Below, piece after piece: positions 42,270-50,392 of a stretch of 64,000 nucleotides of DNA. The position numbers and the translations under genes were made by a program. The stretch is taken from assembly GCF_008087625.1 (NCBI RefSeq), contig NZ_CP042997.1, positions 1,550,001 to 1,614,000 on the forward strand, in the 5' to 3' direction. Position 1 is the first letter of the stretch. Each line of letters begins with the position of its first letter. The notes under the pieces were generated by a model. It saw only the letters and a program-made list of their open reading frames with translations. It did no database searches and was not told the origin of the DNA. The DNA comes from Aquisphaera giovannonii. GTDB taxonomy: Bacteria > Planctomycetota > Planctomycetia > Isosphaerales > Isosphaeraceae.

Positions 42270-43405
42270 GGCCCTCCCTCCTTCTGACTGCGCGCCTTGA
42301 CGACGACGTCGAAGTAGTGCTTCAGCTTCTTGAGGTCGTCCGGGTTGTCCTTGAGGACGGCCCCGGCCAGGTGGCGGACCACGTGCCTGGGCCCGAGGCG
42401 GCCGCCGTCGAAGTAGAAGGCGTCGAGGCCCGCCGCCATCGCCACGGAGACGGCCTCCGCCGTGGACATGACCGTGCTCGGCCGCTCGAGCTGGATCCCC
42501 TCACGCGAGACCCCCTCCCGCAGCTCCTGGAAGACCGAGACGAGGAGCTCCACGACCTGCGGGGGGACCTGGACCGGGGCCGAGACCTCCTTCAGGAGCC
42601 GGTCGCACTCCCGGCCGACGAGCTCGATCTCCTGCCTCAGCTCGCGGATCGGGTGGACCGTCTCGAAGTTGAACCGCCGCTTGAGGGCGCTCGACATCTC
42701 GTTGACGCCCCGGTCGCGGGTGTTGGCCGTGCCGATCACGTTGAAGCCCGGCTTCGCGTGCAGGACGCGGTCGGGGCCGTGCAGCTCGGGCACGATCATC
42801 ACCTTCTCCGAGAGGATGGACACGAGCGTGTCCTGGATCTCGGGCGGGCACCGGGTGATCTCCTCGAACCGGACGAGCGTCCCCTCCTTCATCGCCACGT
42901 ACAGGGGCGAGGGGACCATCGCACGGAGGGACGGGCCCTCGGCCAGCAGGAGGGCGTAATTCCATGAGTACTTGATGTGATCCTCGGTCGTGCCCGCCGT
43001 CCCCTGGATCGCGTTGATCGAGGAGCCCGAGATCGCCGCGGCGAGGAGCTCGGAGAGCATCGACTTGGCCGTGCCAGGCTCGCCGACCAGCATCAGCCCG
43101 CGATTGCTGCTCAGGCTGACGATCGCGCGCTCGACCAGGATGTCGTCGCCGAAGAACTTGCGGCGGACCGCGGGCCGGTCCGAGCCGCAGAGGAAGGCCC
43201 GCACGGCGCGGGGGGAGAGCCGCCAGCCCGGCGGACGGGGGTCGCGGTCGGCCTCGGCGAGCGCCTTCAGCTCGGCCTCGAAGACCGCCTCGGCGGGGGG
43301 CTTGAGCATCGGCCGGCCCTGCCCGGGCCCGCCCGCAGCCACGCCGTCCGGGGGAGGGATCGTCGCCGCATCCGCCGCCGCCGCCTCGCGTTGCTTCTTG
43401 GCCAT
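42230..43405 (-). CDS. MoxR-family AAA+ ATPase (YehL-like)
   Basis: A 391-residue AAA+ ATPase. Walker A is GEPGTAKS (108-115). The Walker B position reads LVRFEEIT (177-184), with E181/E182 in place of the usual Asp-Glu pair. Sensor 1 lies in NVIGTANTRDRG (about 222-233), followed by ALKRRFNFE with the arginine-finger region. MoxR ATPases act as chaperones with VWA-domain partners, and here the VWA gene is two genes downstream in an overlapping cluster. It is the first gene of the minus-strand set and diverges from gcvT. The YehL subfamily call rests on gene order and the DUF5682 partner. Confidence 0.87.
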   Translation of the reverse strand: MAKKQREAAAADAATIPPPDGVAAGGPGQGRPMLKPPAEAVFEAELKALAEADRDPRPPGWRLSPRAVRAFLCGSDRPAVRRKFFGDDILVERAIVSLSSNRGLMLVGEPGTAKSMLSELLAAAISGSSINAIQGTAGTTEDHIKYSWNYALLLAEGPSLRAMVPSPLYVAMKEGTLVRFEEITRCPPEIQDTLVSILSEKVMIVPELHGPDRVLHAKPGFNVIGTANTRDRGVNEMSSALKRRFNFETVHPIRELRQEIELVGRECDRLLKEVSAPVQVPPQVVELLVSVFQELREGVSREGIQLERPSTVMSTAEAVSVAMAAGLDAFYFDGGRLGPRHVVRHLAGAVLKDNPDDLKKLKHYFDVVVKARSQKEGGPWTEMLEARKSLP

Positions 43406-43521
43406 CGCCTGCCGGCTCCTCGTCGCATGTTCAGGTTGCCGCCAGTGTGCCAGCGCCGGGACGGCGGGACAAGACCCCGCCTTCGAGGTTGCCGGGATGC
43501 GTCACGCCCCGGAAGCGGCGG

Positions 43522-43551
43522 TTCCCAAATCGGCCGGGCGATCGGTAGAAT
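43522..43551 (+). promoter_or_regulatory. probable gcvT promoter
   Basis: TTCCCA (43522-43527) and TAGAAT (43546-43551) are 18 bp apart, 65 bases before the gcvT start. No glycine-riboswitch consensus was recognised in the leader. Confidence 0.45.
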
Positions 43552-43616
43552 GATTCCTCCACTCTCCGCAGTGCGTCGAATTGCGAACCCGCCCGAAGCA
43601 GGTGTAGACCCGAACC

Positions 43617-44723
43617 ATGGCCGTAGCGTCCCCGCTGAAGACTCCCCTTTTCGACTGGCATCAATCGCACGGCGGCCGGATGGTCGAGTTCGGCGGCTGG
43701 CTGATGCCGGTCCAGTACTCGACGATCGTGGAGGAGCACCGGGCCGTCCGCGAGCGCGTGGGGCTGTTCGACATCAGCCACATGGGCCGCCTCACCTTCG
43801 ACGGCCCCGGGGCCCTCGACTGGATCGAGCGGGTGACGACGAACCACGCCGCCAAGCTCGCCGTGAACCAGATCCAGTACAGCCTCATGCCGAACGACCG
43901 TGGCGGGCTGATCGACGACATCCTCGTCTACCGGACCCCGCACGGGTACACGATCGTCTGCAACGCCTCGAACCGGCCCAACGTCGTGCCGCAGCTCGAG
44001 GCCCATCGCGAGGGCGCAGACGCGAATTTCATCGACCGCACGCTCGACACGGCGATGATCGCCGTGCAGGGGCCCCTCGCCGCGGCGGTCGTCCAGCCCC
44101 TCTTCGACCAGGACCTGGGCGCCGTCCGCTACTATCGCCTGGCCATGGGGCGGGTGCTCGGGGACGTCGACACGGTCGTCAGCCGGACCGGCTACACGGG
44201 CGAGGACGGCCTGGAGCTGATCGTCCCGGCGGGCCAGGCGGAGCGGGTCTGGGCCGCCCTGCTGGAGTCGGGCCGGGCCCACGGCATCATCCCCTGCGGG
44301 CTGGGGGCCCGGGACACGCTCCGGTTCGAGGCGGCCATGCCCCTCTACGGCCACGAGCTGGCGGACGACATCAACCCCTACGCCGCCGGACTGGGCTGGG
44401 CGGTGAAGCTGGACAAGGGCGAGTTCGTCGGCCGCGAGGCGCTCCGGGCGTTCCGGGCGAGCCCCGGCTCGACGCGCGTCGGCCTCCGCCTCGACGGCAA
44501 GCGGATCGCCCGCCAGGGCGCCTGGGTGCTCCAGGGGGGCGTGAAGGTCGGCGAGGTGACCTCCGGGACCTTCGCCCCGACGCTCCAGGCGAGCCTCGCC
44601 ATGGCGCTCGTCGAGACCGCCGCCGCCGAGGCCGGGACCGCCCTCGAGGTGGACGTCCGCGGGCACAGCGAGCCGGCGAAGGTCGTCCCCCTGCCATTCT
44701 ACCGCCGCCCCGCCGCGAGCTGA
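43617..44723 (+). CDS. gcvT: aminomethyltransferase, glycine cleavage T protein
   Basis: A 368-residue T protein, which transfers the aminomethyl carbon from the lipoylated H protein to tetrahydrofolate and releases ammonia. Family segments are visible in order: LKTPLFDWHQSHGGRMVEFG at the N-terminus, LFDISHMGRL, VNQIQYSLM, GYTIVCNASN, SRTGYTGEDGLEL and LGARDTLRFEAAMPLYGHEL. Length is normal. It opens the glycine cleavage cluster; gcvH follows after 84 bp. The lipoamide dehydrogenase gene is not in the window. Confidence 0.95.
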   Translation: MAVASPLKTPLFDWHQSHGGRMVEFGGWLMPVQYSTIVEEHRAVRERVGLFDISHMGRLTFDGPGALDWIERVTTNHAAKLAVNQIQYSLMPNDRGGLIDDILVYRTPHGYTIVCNASNRPNVVPQLEAHREGADANFIDRTLDTAMIAVQGPLAAAVVQPLFDQDLGAVRYYRLAMGRVLGDVDTVVSRTGYTGEDGLELIVPAGQAERVWAALLESGRAHGIIPCGLGARDTLRFEAAMPLYGHELADDINPYAAGLGWAVKLDKGEFVGREALRAFRASPGSTRVGLRLDGKRIARQGAWVLQGGVKVGEVTSGTFAPTLQASLAMALVETAAAEAGTALEVDVRGHSEPAKVVPLPFYRRPAAS

Positions 44724-44807
44724 TGCGGCTTGCCTCCGGCCCGATCGCCGCCTACACCAGGTTCGATCTTTCCGACGCACGAATCCCGCAAAGGAAGGAC
44801 ATTCTTC

Positions 44808-45194
44808 ATGGATCCCTCGACGCTGCTGTACCTGCCCTCCCACGAATGGGTGCACCTGGACGGGAAGATCGCAACCATCGGGATCTCCAAGTTCGCCGTG
44901 GACCAGCTCACCGACCTGCTGATGATCGACCTCCCCGAGGTCGGCAAGGCGCTGACCGCCGGCAAGGGCTTCGGCGAGATCGAGAGCGTCAAGTCGGTCA
45001 GCGAGCTGTACGCCCCGGTCTCCGGCAAGGTCACGGAGGTCAACTCGGCCGTCGTGGACGACCTCCAGGTCCTCTCGGAGGACCCGTTCGGCAAGGGCTG
45101 GCTGATCAAGGTGGAGGTGGACGACCCGTCGGCGACCTCCGACCTGCTCGACCGGGCGGCGTACGAGAAGAAGGTGGCCGAGGAGGAGCACTGA
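44808..45194 (+). CDS. gcvH: glycine cleavage system H protein
   Basis: A 128-residue lipoyl carrier that shuttles the aminomethyl group between P and T proteins. The lipoylation site is K62 in GEIESVKSVSELYAPVSG; HEWV near residue 12 and TIGISKFA are family hallmarks. The start at 44808 follows an AAGGAAGGA ribosome-binding site. The frame is open for another 26 codons upstream, but those are not family sequence. After this gene the cluster is interrupted by 302 bp that include a palindromic repeat. Confidence 0.95.
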   Translation: MDPSTLLYLPSHEWVHLDGKIATIGISKFAVDQLTDLLMIDLPEVGKALTAGKGFGEIESVKSVSELYAPVSGKVTEVNSAVVDDLQVLSEDPFGKGWLIKVEVDDPSATSDLLDRAAYEKKVAEEEH

Positions 45195-45496
45195 GACGGC
45201 CTTCCGGATGGCCGGCGGGCGTGAGGATCGACCTCCGATGTCGGTTCGTCAGGATGGAGAGCCTGATAACACCTCCCCCCCTACCAAGGGGGGATACGGT
45301 GGGGTGAATTCGACCGCCAAGGCCGGCGCGATGCACCCCCTCCAACTCCTCCATTAGTAAGGGGGAGAGCCGGACCTGCCGCCTCCTGGGCGAGGGTCAT
45401 GCACAAGCTCCTCTCACGTAGACGCAGCTCCGCCCTCCGCTGCGGATCTCATCCTTTTTGCAGGACACGCGGCGACAACGCCGCAACGAAGACGAC
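45195..45496. other. 302-bp gap between gcvH and gcvPA
   Basis: No gene is seen. About one third is the palindromic repeat at 45272-45367; the rest has no recognisable promoter or RNA structure. The repeat could form a hairpin that affects the ratio of gcvH to gcvPA transcript. Confidence 0.5.
45272..45367 (-). repeat. palindromic interspersed repeat, copy A
   Basis: Read on the minus strand this element starts CTCCCCCTTAC, continues with GAGGGGGTG and TCGAATTCACCCC, and ends GTATCCCCCCTTGGTAGGGGGG. The outer ends are mutually inverted (CCCCCTTAC against GTAGGGGG), giving a nested palindrome. It matches the copy at 52480-52575 in the same order with a few substitutions and single-base gaps. 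No open frame is present. Confidence 0.7.
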
Positions 45497-46849
45497 ATGG
45501 CCTACATCGCGAACACGCCGGATGACATCCGCCACATGCTGGCGGCGATCGGGATCGACTCGCTCGACCAGCTCTTCGACGTCGTCCCGGCGGACCTCCG
45601 CCTCAACCGGCCGCTGGCGGTGCCCCCGGCGCTGACGGAGCTCGAGCTGACGACGCACGTCGGGGGCCTGCTGAACCGCAACGAGGGGGCGGACCGTCGC
45701 GTCTGCTTCCTGGGCGGCGGGGCGTATGACCACTTCATCCCCGCCGTCGTGGACAACCTCGCGTCGCGGGGCGAGTTCTACACGGCCTACACGCCCTACC
45801 AGGCGGAGGCCAGCCAGGGGACTCTCCAGGCGACGTTCGAGTACCAGACGCTCGTCGCCCAGCTCACCGGGATGGACGTCTCCAACGCCAGCCTCTACGA
45901 CGGCGGCTCCGCCGTCTCCGAGGCGATCCTCATGGCGATCACGAGCACCCGCCGCTTCGGCCGGGTGATCATCCCGGAGACCGTCCACCCGGAGCACCGC
46001 CAGATCGCCTCGACGATGCTCGCCCACCTCGAGCCGGAGGTCGTCACGGTCCCCGCGCCGAAGGGCGTGATCGACCCGAAGGCCCTGGCCGAGGCCCTGA
46101 CCGACGACACGGCCGCCGTCGTGGTCCAGCACCCCAACTTCTTCGGCCGCCTCGAGGACATGGAGGCGCTCGCCGCCGCCGTCCACGCCCGCGGCGCGAT
46201 CGTCATCGCCAGCGTGGACCCGATCAGCCTGGGATTGCTGAAGCGCCCGGGGGACTACGGCGCGGACATCGTCGTCGCGGAGGGCCAGGGGCTGGGCAAC
46301 CCGCTCACCTTCGGCGGGCCGTACCTGGGCATCATGGCCTGCCGCGAGGCGTACCTCCGCAAGCTTCCGGGCCGGATCGTCGGCCAGACGACCGACCGCG
46401 ACGGCAAGCGCTGCTGGGTCCTGACGCTCCAGACCCGCGAGCAGCACATCCGCCGCGAGAAGGCGACGTCGAACATCTGCACCAACCAGGGGCTGCTCGC
46501 GCTGCGGTCGAGCATCTACCTCGCCGCGATGGGCCCCGGCGGGCTCCGCCAGGCGGCGGAGCTCTCCACGCGTAAGGCCCACTACGCGGCCGAGCGGCTG
46601 GCCGCCGTGCCGGGCCTGAGCCTCGCCTTCCCCGGCCCGTTCTTCAAGGAGTTCGTCGTCCGGTCGTCGAAGGACCCGGCGAAGGTCCTCGCCGCGGTCG
46701 GCGAGGCCGGCTATCACGGCGGCATCGCCCTGGGCCGCTGGTACCCGTCGCTGGCCGACGGCATCCTCGTCGCGGTCACCGAGAAGCGGACCCGCGAGGA
46801 GATCGACGGCCTGGCCGCCGCCTACGAGAAGGCGCTGAAGGCCTCCTGA
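45497..46849 (+). CDS. gcvPA: glycine dehydrogenase (decarboxylating) subunit 1
   Basis: A 450-residue N-terminal half of the P protein in the split (two-subunit) form. Family segments: CFLGGGAYDHFIPAVVDNL, FYTAYTPYQAEASQGTLQ, FEYQTLVAQLTGMDVSNASL, and near the C-terminus TREQHIRREKATSNICTNQ and LLALRSSIYLA. It lacks the pyridoxal-phosphate lysine, which lies in the partner subunit. The start at 45497 gives the family N-terminus MAYIANTPDDIRHML; an ATG 39 bases upstream adds charged residues foreign to the family. gcvPB follows after 58 bp. Confidence 0.95.
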   Translation: MAYIANTPDDIRHMLAAIGIDSLDQLFDVVPADLRLNRPLAVPPALTELELTTHVGGLLNRNEGADRRVCFLGGGAYDHFIPAVVDNLASRGEFYTAYTPYQAEASQGTLQATFEYQTLVAQLTGMDVSNASLYDGGSAVSEAILMAITSTRRFGRVIIPETVHPEHRQIASTMLAHLEPEVVTVPAPKGVIDPKALAEALTDDTAAVVVQHPNFFGRLEDMEALAAAVHARGAIVIASVDPISLGLLKRPGDYGADIVVAEGQGLGNPLTFGGPYLGIMACREAYLRKLPGRIVGQTTDRDGKRCWVLTLQTREQHIRREKATSNICTNQGLLALRSSIYLAAMGPGGLRQAAELSTRKAHYAAERLAAVPGLSLAFPGPFFKEFVVRSSKDPAKVLAAVGEAGYHGGIALGRWYPSLADGILVAVTEKRTREEIDGLAAAYEKALKAS

Positions 46850-46907
46850 AAGCCGCCCCTGGACGCGACACAACCGCCCGGTCTACCCAGAATATCCGCA
46901 GGACACG

Positions 46908-48377
46908 ATGTACAAGCTCGACCCCACCCCCCTGCTCTTCGAGTCCAGCCGCCCCGGCCGCGCGACGGCCGTCCTGCCGGCCTCGGACGTCCCCGCCAGG
47001 CCGATCGACGAGCTGATCCCCGCCTCGCAGCTCGCCTCGAGCGCGCCGCCGCTGCCCGAGCTGAGCGAGCTCGACGTCGTCCGGCACTACACGAACCTGT
47101 CGGCGTCGAACATGTCGATCGACTCCAACTTCTATCCGCTCGGCTCCTGTACCATGAAGTACAACCCGAAGCGGAATGAGCGGCTGGCGGGCCTGCCAGG
47201 CCTGGGGGCCCAGCACCCCTACCAGGACGATTCTACGCTCCAGGGGCTCCTCGCGATCCTCCACGAGCTCCAGGGCTGCCTCGCGGAGATCGCCGGCCTG
47301 CACGCGGTCAGCCTCCAGCCGGCGGCCGGCGCGCAGGGCGAGCTGACCGCCCTGCTCGTCGCGGCGGCCTACTTCCGCGACCGGGGCGAGAAGCGCACCA
47401 AGGTCCTGATCCCCGACAGCGCCCACGGCACGAATCCGGCGTCCGCCCACCTGGCCGGCTTCGAGACGATCACGATCAAGAGCAACGCCTCGGGCCTCGT
47501 GGACCTGGCCGACCTGGACCGGCACCTCGGCGACGACGCGGCCGTGTTCATGATCACCAACCCGAACACGGTCGGCCTGTTCGACCCCCAGATCGGCGAG
47601 ATCGCGAAGCGGCTCCACGACCGCGGGGCCCTGCTCTACCTCGATGGCGCGAACATGAACGCCATCCTGGGCGTCGTCCGCCCGGGCGACATGGGGGTGG
47701 ACCTCATGCACTACAACCCCCACAAGACCTTCTCCGGCCCCCACGGCGGCGGCGGCCCCGGCGCGGGGCCGATCGCGGTCCGCGAGCACCTGGCGCCGTA
47801 CCTGCCGGCGCCGGTCGTCGGCCGCCGCGACGACGGGACCTACTACCTGGATCACGACCGGCCGAAGTCGATCGGCCGGGTGCGGACCTTCTTCGGCAAT
47901 ACGGGCGTCCTCTTCCGCGCGTACTGCTACATCCGCTCGCAGGGCCCCGAGGGCCTGCTGCGGGTCGCCCAGCACGCCGTCCTGAACGCCAACTACCTGC
48001 TCCAGCAGGTCAAGGACGTATACCCGGTCCCCTTCGGCGGCCGCTGCATGCACGAGTTCGTCGCCTCGGCCCGGAGCCTGGCCCGGGAGCGGGGCATCCG
48101 CGCGATGGACATCGGCAAGCGCCTGATCGACTACAACTTCCACGCGCCCACCGTGTACTTCCCGCTCATCGTCCCCGAGGCGCTCATGATCGAGCCGACG
48201 GAGACCGAGAGCCGGGAGACCCTAGACGCATTCGCCCGCGCCCTGCGGGCGATCGCGTCCGAGGATCCGCAACTCCTCCACGACGCCCCCGTATCCACGC
48301 CCGTCAGCCGCCTCGACGAGGTCAAGGCGGCCAAGACCCCGATCCTCAAGTGGACGCCGGAGGCCGCGGCCGTCTGA
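46908..48377 (+). CDS. gcvPB: glycine dehydrogenase (decarboxylating) subunit 2
   Basis: A 489-residue C-terminal half of the P protein, carrying pyridoxal phosphate. The cofactor lysine is K273 in HYNPHKTFSGPHGGGGPG. Other hallmarks are FYPLGSCTMKYNPK, PDSAHGTNPASA and LDGANMNA. With subunit 1 it decarboxylates glycine and loads the H protein. Length is normal for the split form. The pairing of split P subunits with T and H in one cluster is common in bacteria outside the Proteobacteria. Confidence 0.95.
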   Translation: MYKLDPTPLLFESSRPGRATAVLPASDVPARPIDELIPASQLASSAPPLPELSELDVVRHYTNLSASNMSIDSNFYPLGSCTMKYNPKRNERLAGLPGLGAQHPYQDDSTLQGLLAILHELQGCLAEIAGLHAVSLQPAAGAQGELTALLVAAAYFRDRGEKRTKVLIPDSAHGTNPASAHLAGFETITIKSNASGLVDLADLDRHLGDDAAVFMITNPNTVGLFDPQIGEIAKRLHDRGALLYLDGANMNAILGVVRPGDMGVDLMHYNPHKTFSGPHGGGGPGAGPIAVREHLAPYLPAPVVGRRDDGTYYLDHDRPKSIGRVRTFFGNTGVLFRAYCYIRSQGPEGLLRVAQHAVLNANYLLQQVKDVYPVPFGGRCMHEFVASARSLARERGIRAMDIGKRLIDYNFHAPTVYFPLIVPEALMIEPTETESRETLDAFARALRAIASEDPQLLHDAPVSTPVSRLDEVKAAKTPILKWTPEAAAV

Positions 48378-48408
48378 TCGTCGGGCTCGGACATCTGTCG
48401 AGACGGTC

Positions 48409-48437
48409 TTGACCTCGGCCCCCTCGGCCCGGACGAT
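48409..48437 (+). promoter_or_regulatory. possible promoter of the GspF-like gene
   Basis: TTGACC (48409-48414) and GACGAT (48432-48437) are separated by 17 bp; the -35 match is strong, the -10 weak. The start codon is 43 bases downstream. Confidence 0.3.
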
Positions 48438-48480
48438 GAGGGGCGGGGCGAGACCGTCCGCGCAGTCGAGGGGGGAGCCG

Positions 48481-49809
48481 ATGAGCCGCATTCCAGACGA
48501 CCCGGAGAATCCCCGACCCCGCCCGAAGCGGCCGGCCGGCGGCTCGCGCCCGCCCTCGGGCGGCGACGGGGGCTCGACCTTCCGGCCCAACCCGACTTAC
48601 TCCGCGGGCGGCGGTGGCGGGGCCGGCGGCGGAGCGGCGCGGTCGAAGGGCCCGGCGGATCGGCCCACGAAGTCGCGGAGCGGATCGCCCGGCGTCGGGT
48701 TCCGGGAAGTGCTGGCCCCCGAGGCCAAGTGGTATGAGCGCATCCTCTTCGGGAAGGTCAGCTCCGGGCAGCTCGCCCAGTTCTGCCGGCAGTTCGCGGC
48801 GTACCTGAGCGCGGGCGTCGCCTACGACAAGACGCTCACCAGCCTGTCGCAGCAGTTCGCGAGGTCGGCGCTGGGTCCTGTCGTCGGGCGGATGAAGCAG
48901 GCGATCAAGGCCGGCTCGACGCTCGAGGAGGCCATGGCCCGCGAGCCTGCCGCCTTCAACACCATGTTCCTGAGCATGATCCGGGTGGCCGAGGCTCGCG
49001 GCGGCGTGCCGGAGACGCTCCGGATGATGGGGGACTATTACGAGTCCCGCCAGCGGATGATCCGCCAGGCGCGGTCGGCGATGATCTACCCGACCATCGT
49101 GCTGACGATGGCGATCGCCGTCGGCCTGCTGATCGCCATCTTCCTGCTGCCGATGTTCGCCGACATGCTCAAGGAGCTGGGCCGTCGCGGGGGCGGCCTG
49201 CCGCTGCCGAGCCGGGCGCTGATGGCGTTCAGCGACTTCGTCCGGACGCCCTACGGGCTCATCATGATCGGCATGGTCCTGGTCGGCGGCCCGTTCCTGC
49301 TCCTCCGGTACTACCGGACCCCGGGCGGCAAGGCGACGCTCGACCCGCTCATCATGCGGTTCCCGGTCTTCGGCCAGCTCCTCCGCAAGCTCGACATCAG
49401 CCGGTTCGCCCGCACGCTCTCCGCCCTCCTGGACGCGGGCGTCGGCGTGGGGGAGTCCATGGACCTGACCGCGGGCGTCATGACCCTGACGCCGATGCGG
49501 CACGTGCTGGAAGCCGCGAAGGACGACGTGATGCACGGCAAGGAGCTGAGCAAGGCCCTGGTCCCGTCCGGCCTGTTCCCGGCCGACGTCCTCGCCGTGC
49601 TCGAGTCCGGCGAGGAGACCGGGCAGACGCCGGAGGTCCTCGCCCACCTCGCGGACGACTACGACGAGCAGGTCGAGGTGATGGTCAAGAGCCTGGGCCA
49701 CCTGGTGCAGCCGCTGGTCACGGTCTTCGTGGGCGCGATCGTCCTGTTCATCATCCTGGCCGTCTTCCTGCCCTACATCCAGATGATAACCGGCCTCAGC
49801 GGCGGCTGA
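48481..49809 (+). CDS. GspF/PilC-type inner-membrane platform protein
   Basis: A 442-residue type II secretion/type IV pilus platform protein. Two GspF domains are visible: the first around FCRQFAAYLSAGVAYDKTL and AFNTMFLSMIRVAEARGGVP, the second around ISRFARTLSALLDAGVGVGE and FPADVLAVLESGEETGQTPE. Membrane helices lie at about 201-226, 261-279 and 410-434. The first 75 residues are Pro/Gly-rich and probably disordered. No other secretion gene is adjacent, so the ATPase and pseudopilins must be elsewhere; the DUF1559 protein at 56487 is one possible client. The ATG at 48481 follows a GGGGGGAG ribosome-binding site. Confidence 0.88.
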   Translation: MSRIPDDPENPRPRPKRPAGGSRPPSGGDGGSTFRPNPTYSAGGGGGAGGGAARSKGPADRPTKSRSGSPGVGFREVLAPEAKWYERILFGKVSSGQLAQFCRQFAAYLSAGVAYDKTLTSLSQQFARSALGPVVGRMKQAIKAGSTLEEAMAREPAAFNTMFLSMIRVAEARGGVPETLRMMGDYYESRQRMIRQARSAMIYPTIVLTMAIAVGLLIAIFLLPMFADMLKELGRRGGGLPLPSRALMAFSDFVRTPYGLIMIGMVLVGGPFLLLRYYRTPGGKATLDPLIMRFPVFGQLLRKLDISRFARTLSALLDAGVGVGESMDLTAGVMTLTPMRHVLEAAKDDVMHGKELSKALVPSGLFPADVLAVLESGEETGQTPEVLAHLADDYDEQVEVMVKSLGHLVQPLVTVFVGAIVLFIILAVFLPYIQMITGLSGG

Positions 49810-49821
49810 CGGCGGCCGCCG

Positions 49822-50106
49822 TCAGGCCACCGGCGCCTGCTCGATCATGGCGCGGATGACGTCGCGCGCCTGGGCGGCGATGTTCGGGTCCGGCGACGAC
49901 GCCGAGACCACGACCCACGTCCCGCCCGGCTGCGGCACGGCCACCACCGTGACCGTCACCGGGTCGTTCCCGCCGATCACGAGGAAGTCCGCCCCGTCGG
50001 CCCCCTTCACGATGAGGAGCCCCTGCGCGACCATCGCCTGCTCCGCCGCGGCGAGGCAGCCGCCCGGGGAGGCCGGCTTCACGAACGTCCCATATTGAAC
50101 GTACAT
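49822..50106 (-). CDS. small protein of unknown function
   Basis: A 94-residue protein with an alpha/beta pattern (TVTVVAVPQPGGTWVVVSAS, then ARDVIRAMIEQ). No signal peptide or known motif is recognised; one cysteine (C17). Codon use matches neighbouring genes, and a GGAGA ribosome-binding site lies upstream of the ATG at 50106. Planctomycete genomes contain many such lone short genes. It converges with the GspF-like gene with a 12-bp gap. Confidence 0.55.
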   Translation of the reverse strand: MYVQYGTFVKPASPGGCLAAAEQAMVAQGLLIVKGADGADFLVIGGNDPVTVTVVAVPQPGGTWVVVSASSPDPNIAAQARDVIRAMIEQAPVA

Positions 50107-50392
50107 CGAGGTCTCCGGGGTGATCGCGGGCCCGAGATCCGCGCGACGCGGCCGGCCGCGGGCGACGAGCCCGGCCCAACGGCGGCGGCATGGAGGTTAC
50201 TCCCCGGCCGCCCTTCCCGCAATCATCCCAGGGCCGAGGGTCCGGATTCGTGTCGATTCCGGATTCCCGGCAATCGGCGTGACCAAACGATCGGGAACGC
50301 AGGATCAGGCCCGGGTGGCCGCATGGGGGCCGGCGTGGCCGCCGCGAGGCCATCGTCGATCCTGCACCCCGAGGGCTGGAGTCACCGTGCCG
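50107..50392. other. 286-bp divergent intergenic region
   Basis: No gene, and no clear promoter for either flanking gene. A frame open on the plus strand through this stretch reads as Arg/Pro/Gly-rich sequence with no family resemblance. Confidence 0.4.

Noticed and set aside
43552-43616. Possible glycine riboswitch before gcvT.
   Set aside because: None of the conserved glycine-aptamer blocks could be found, and the leader is only about 60 bases.
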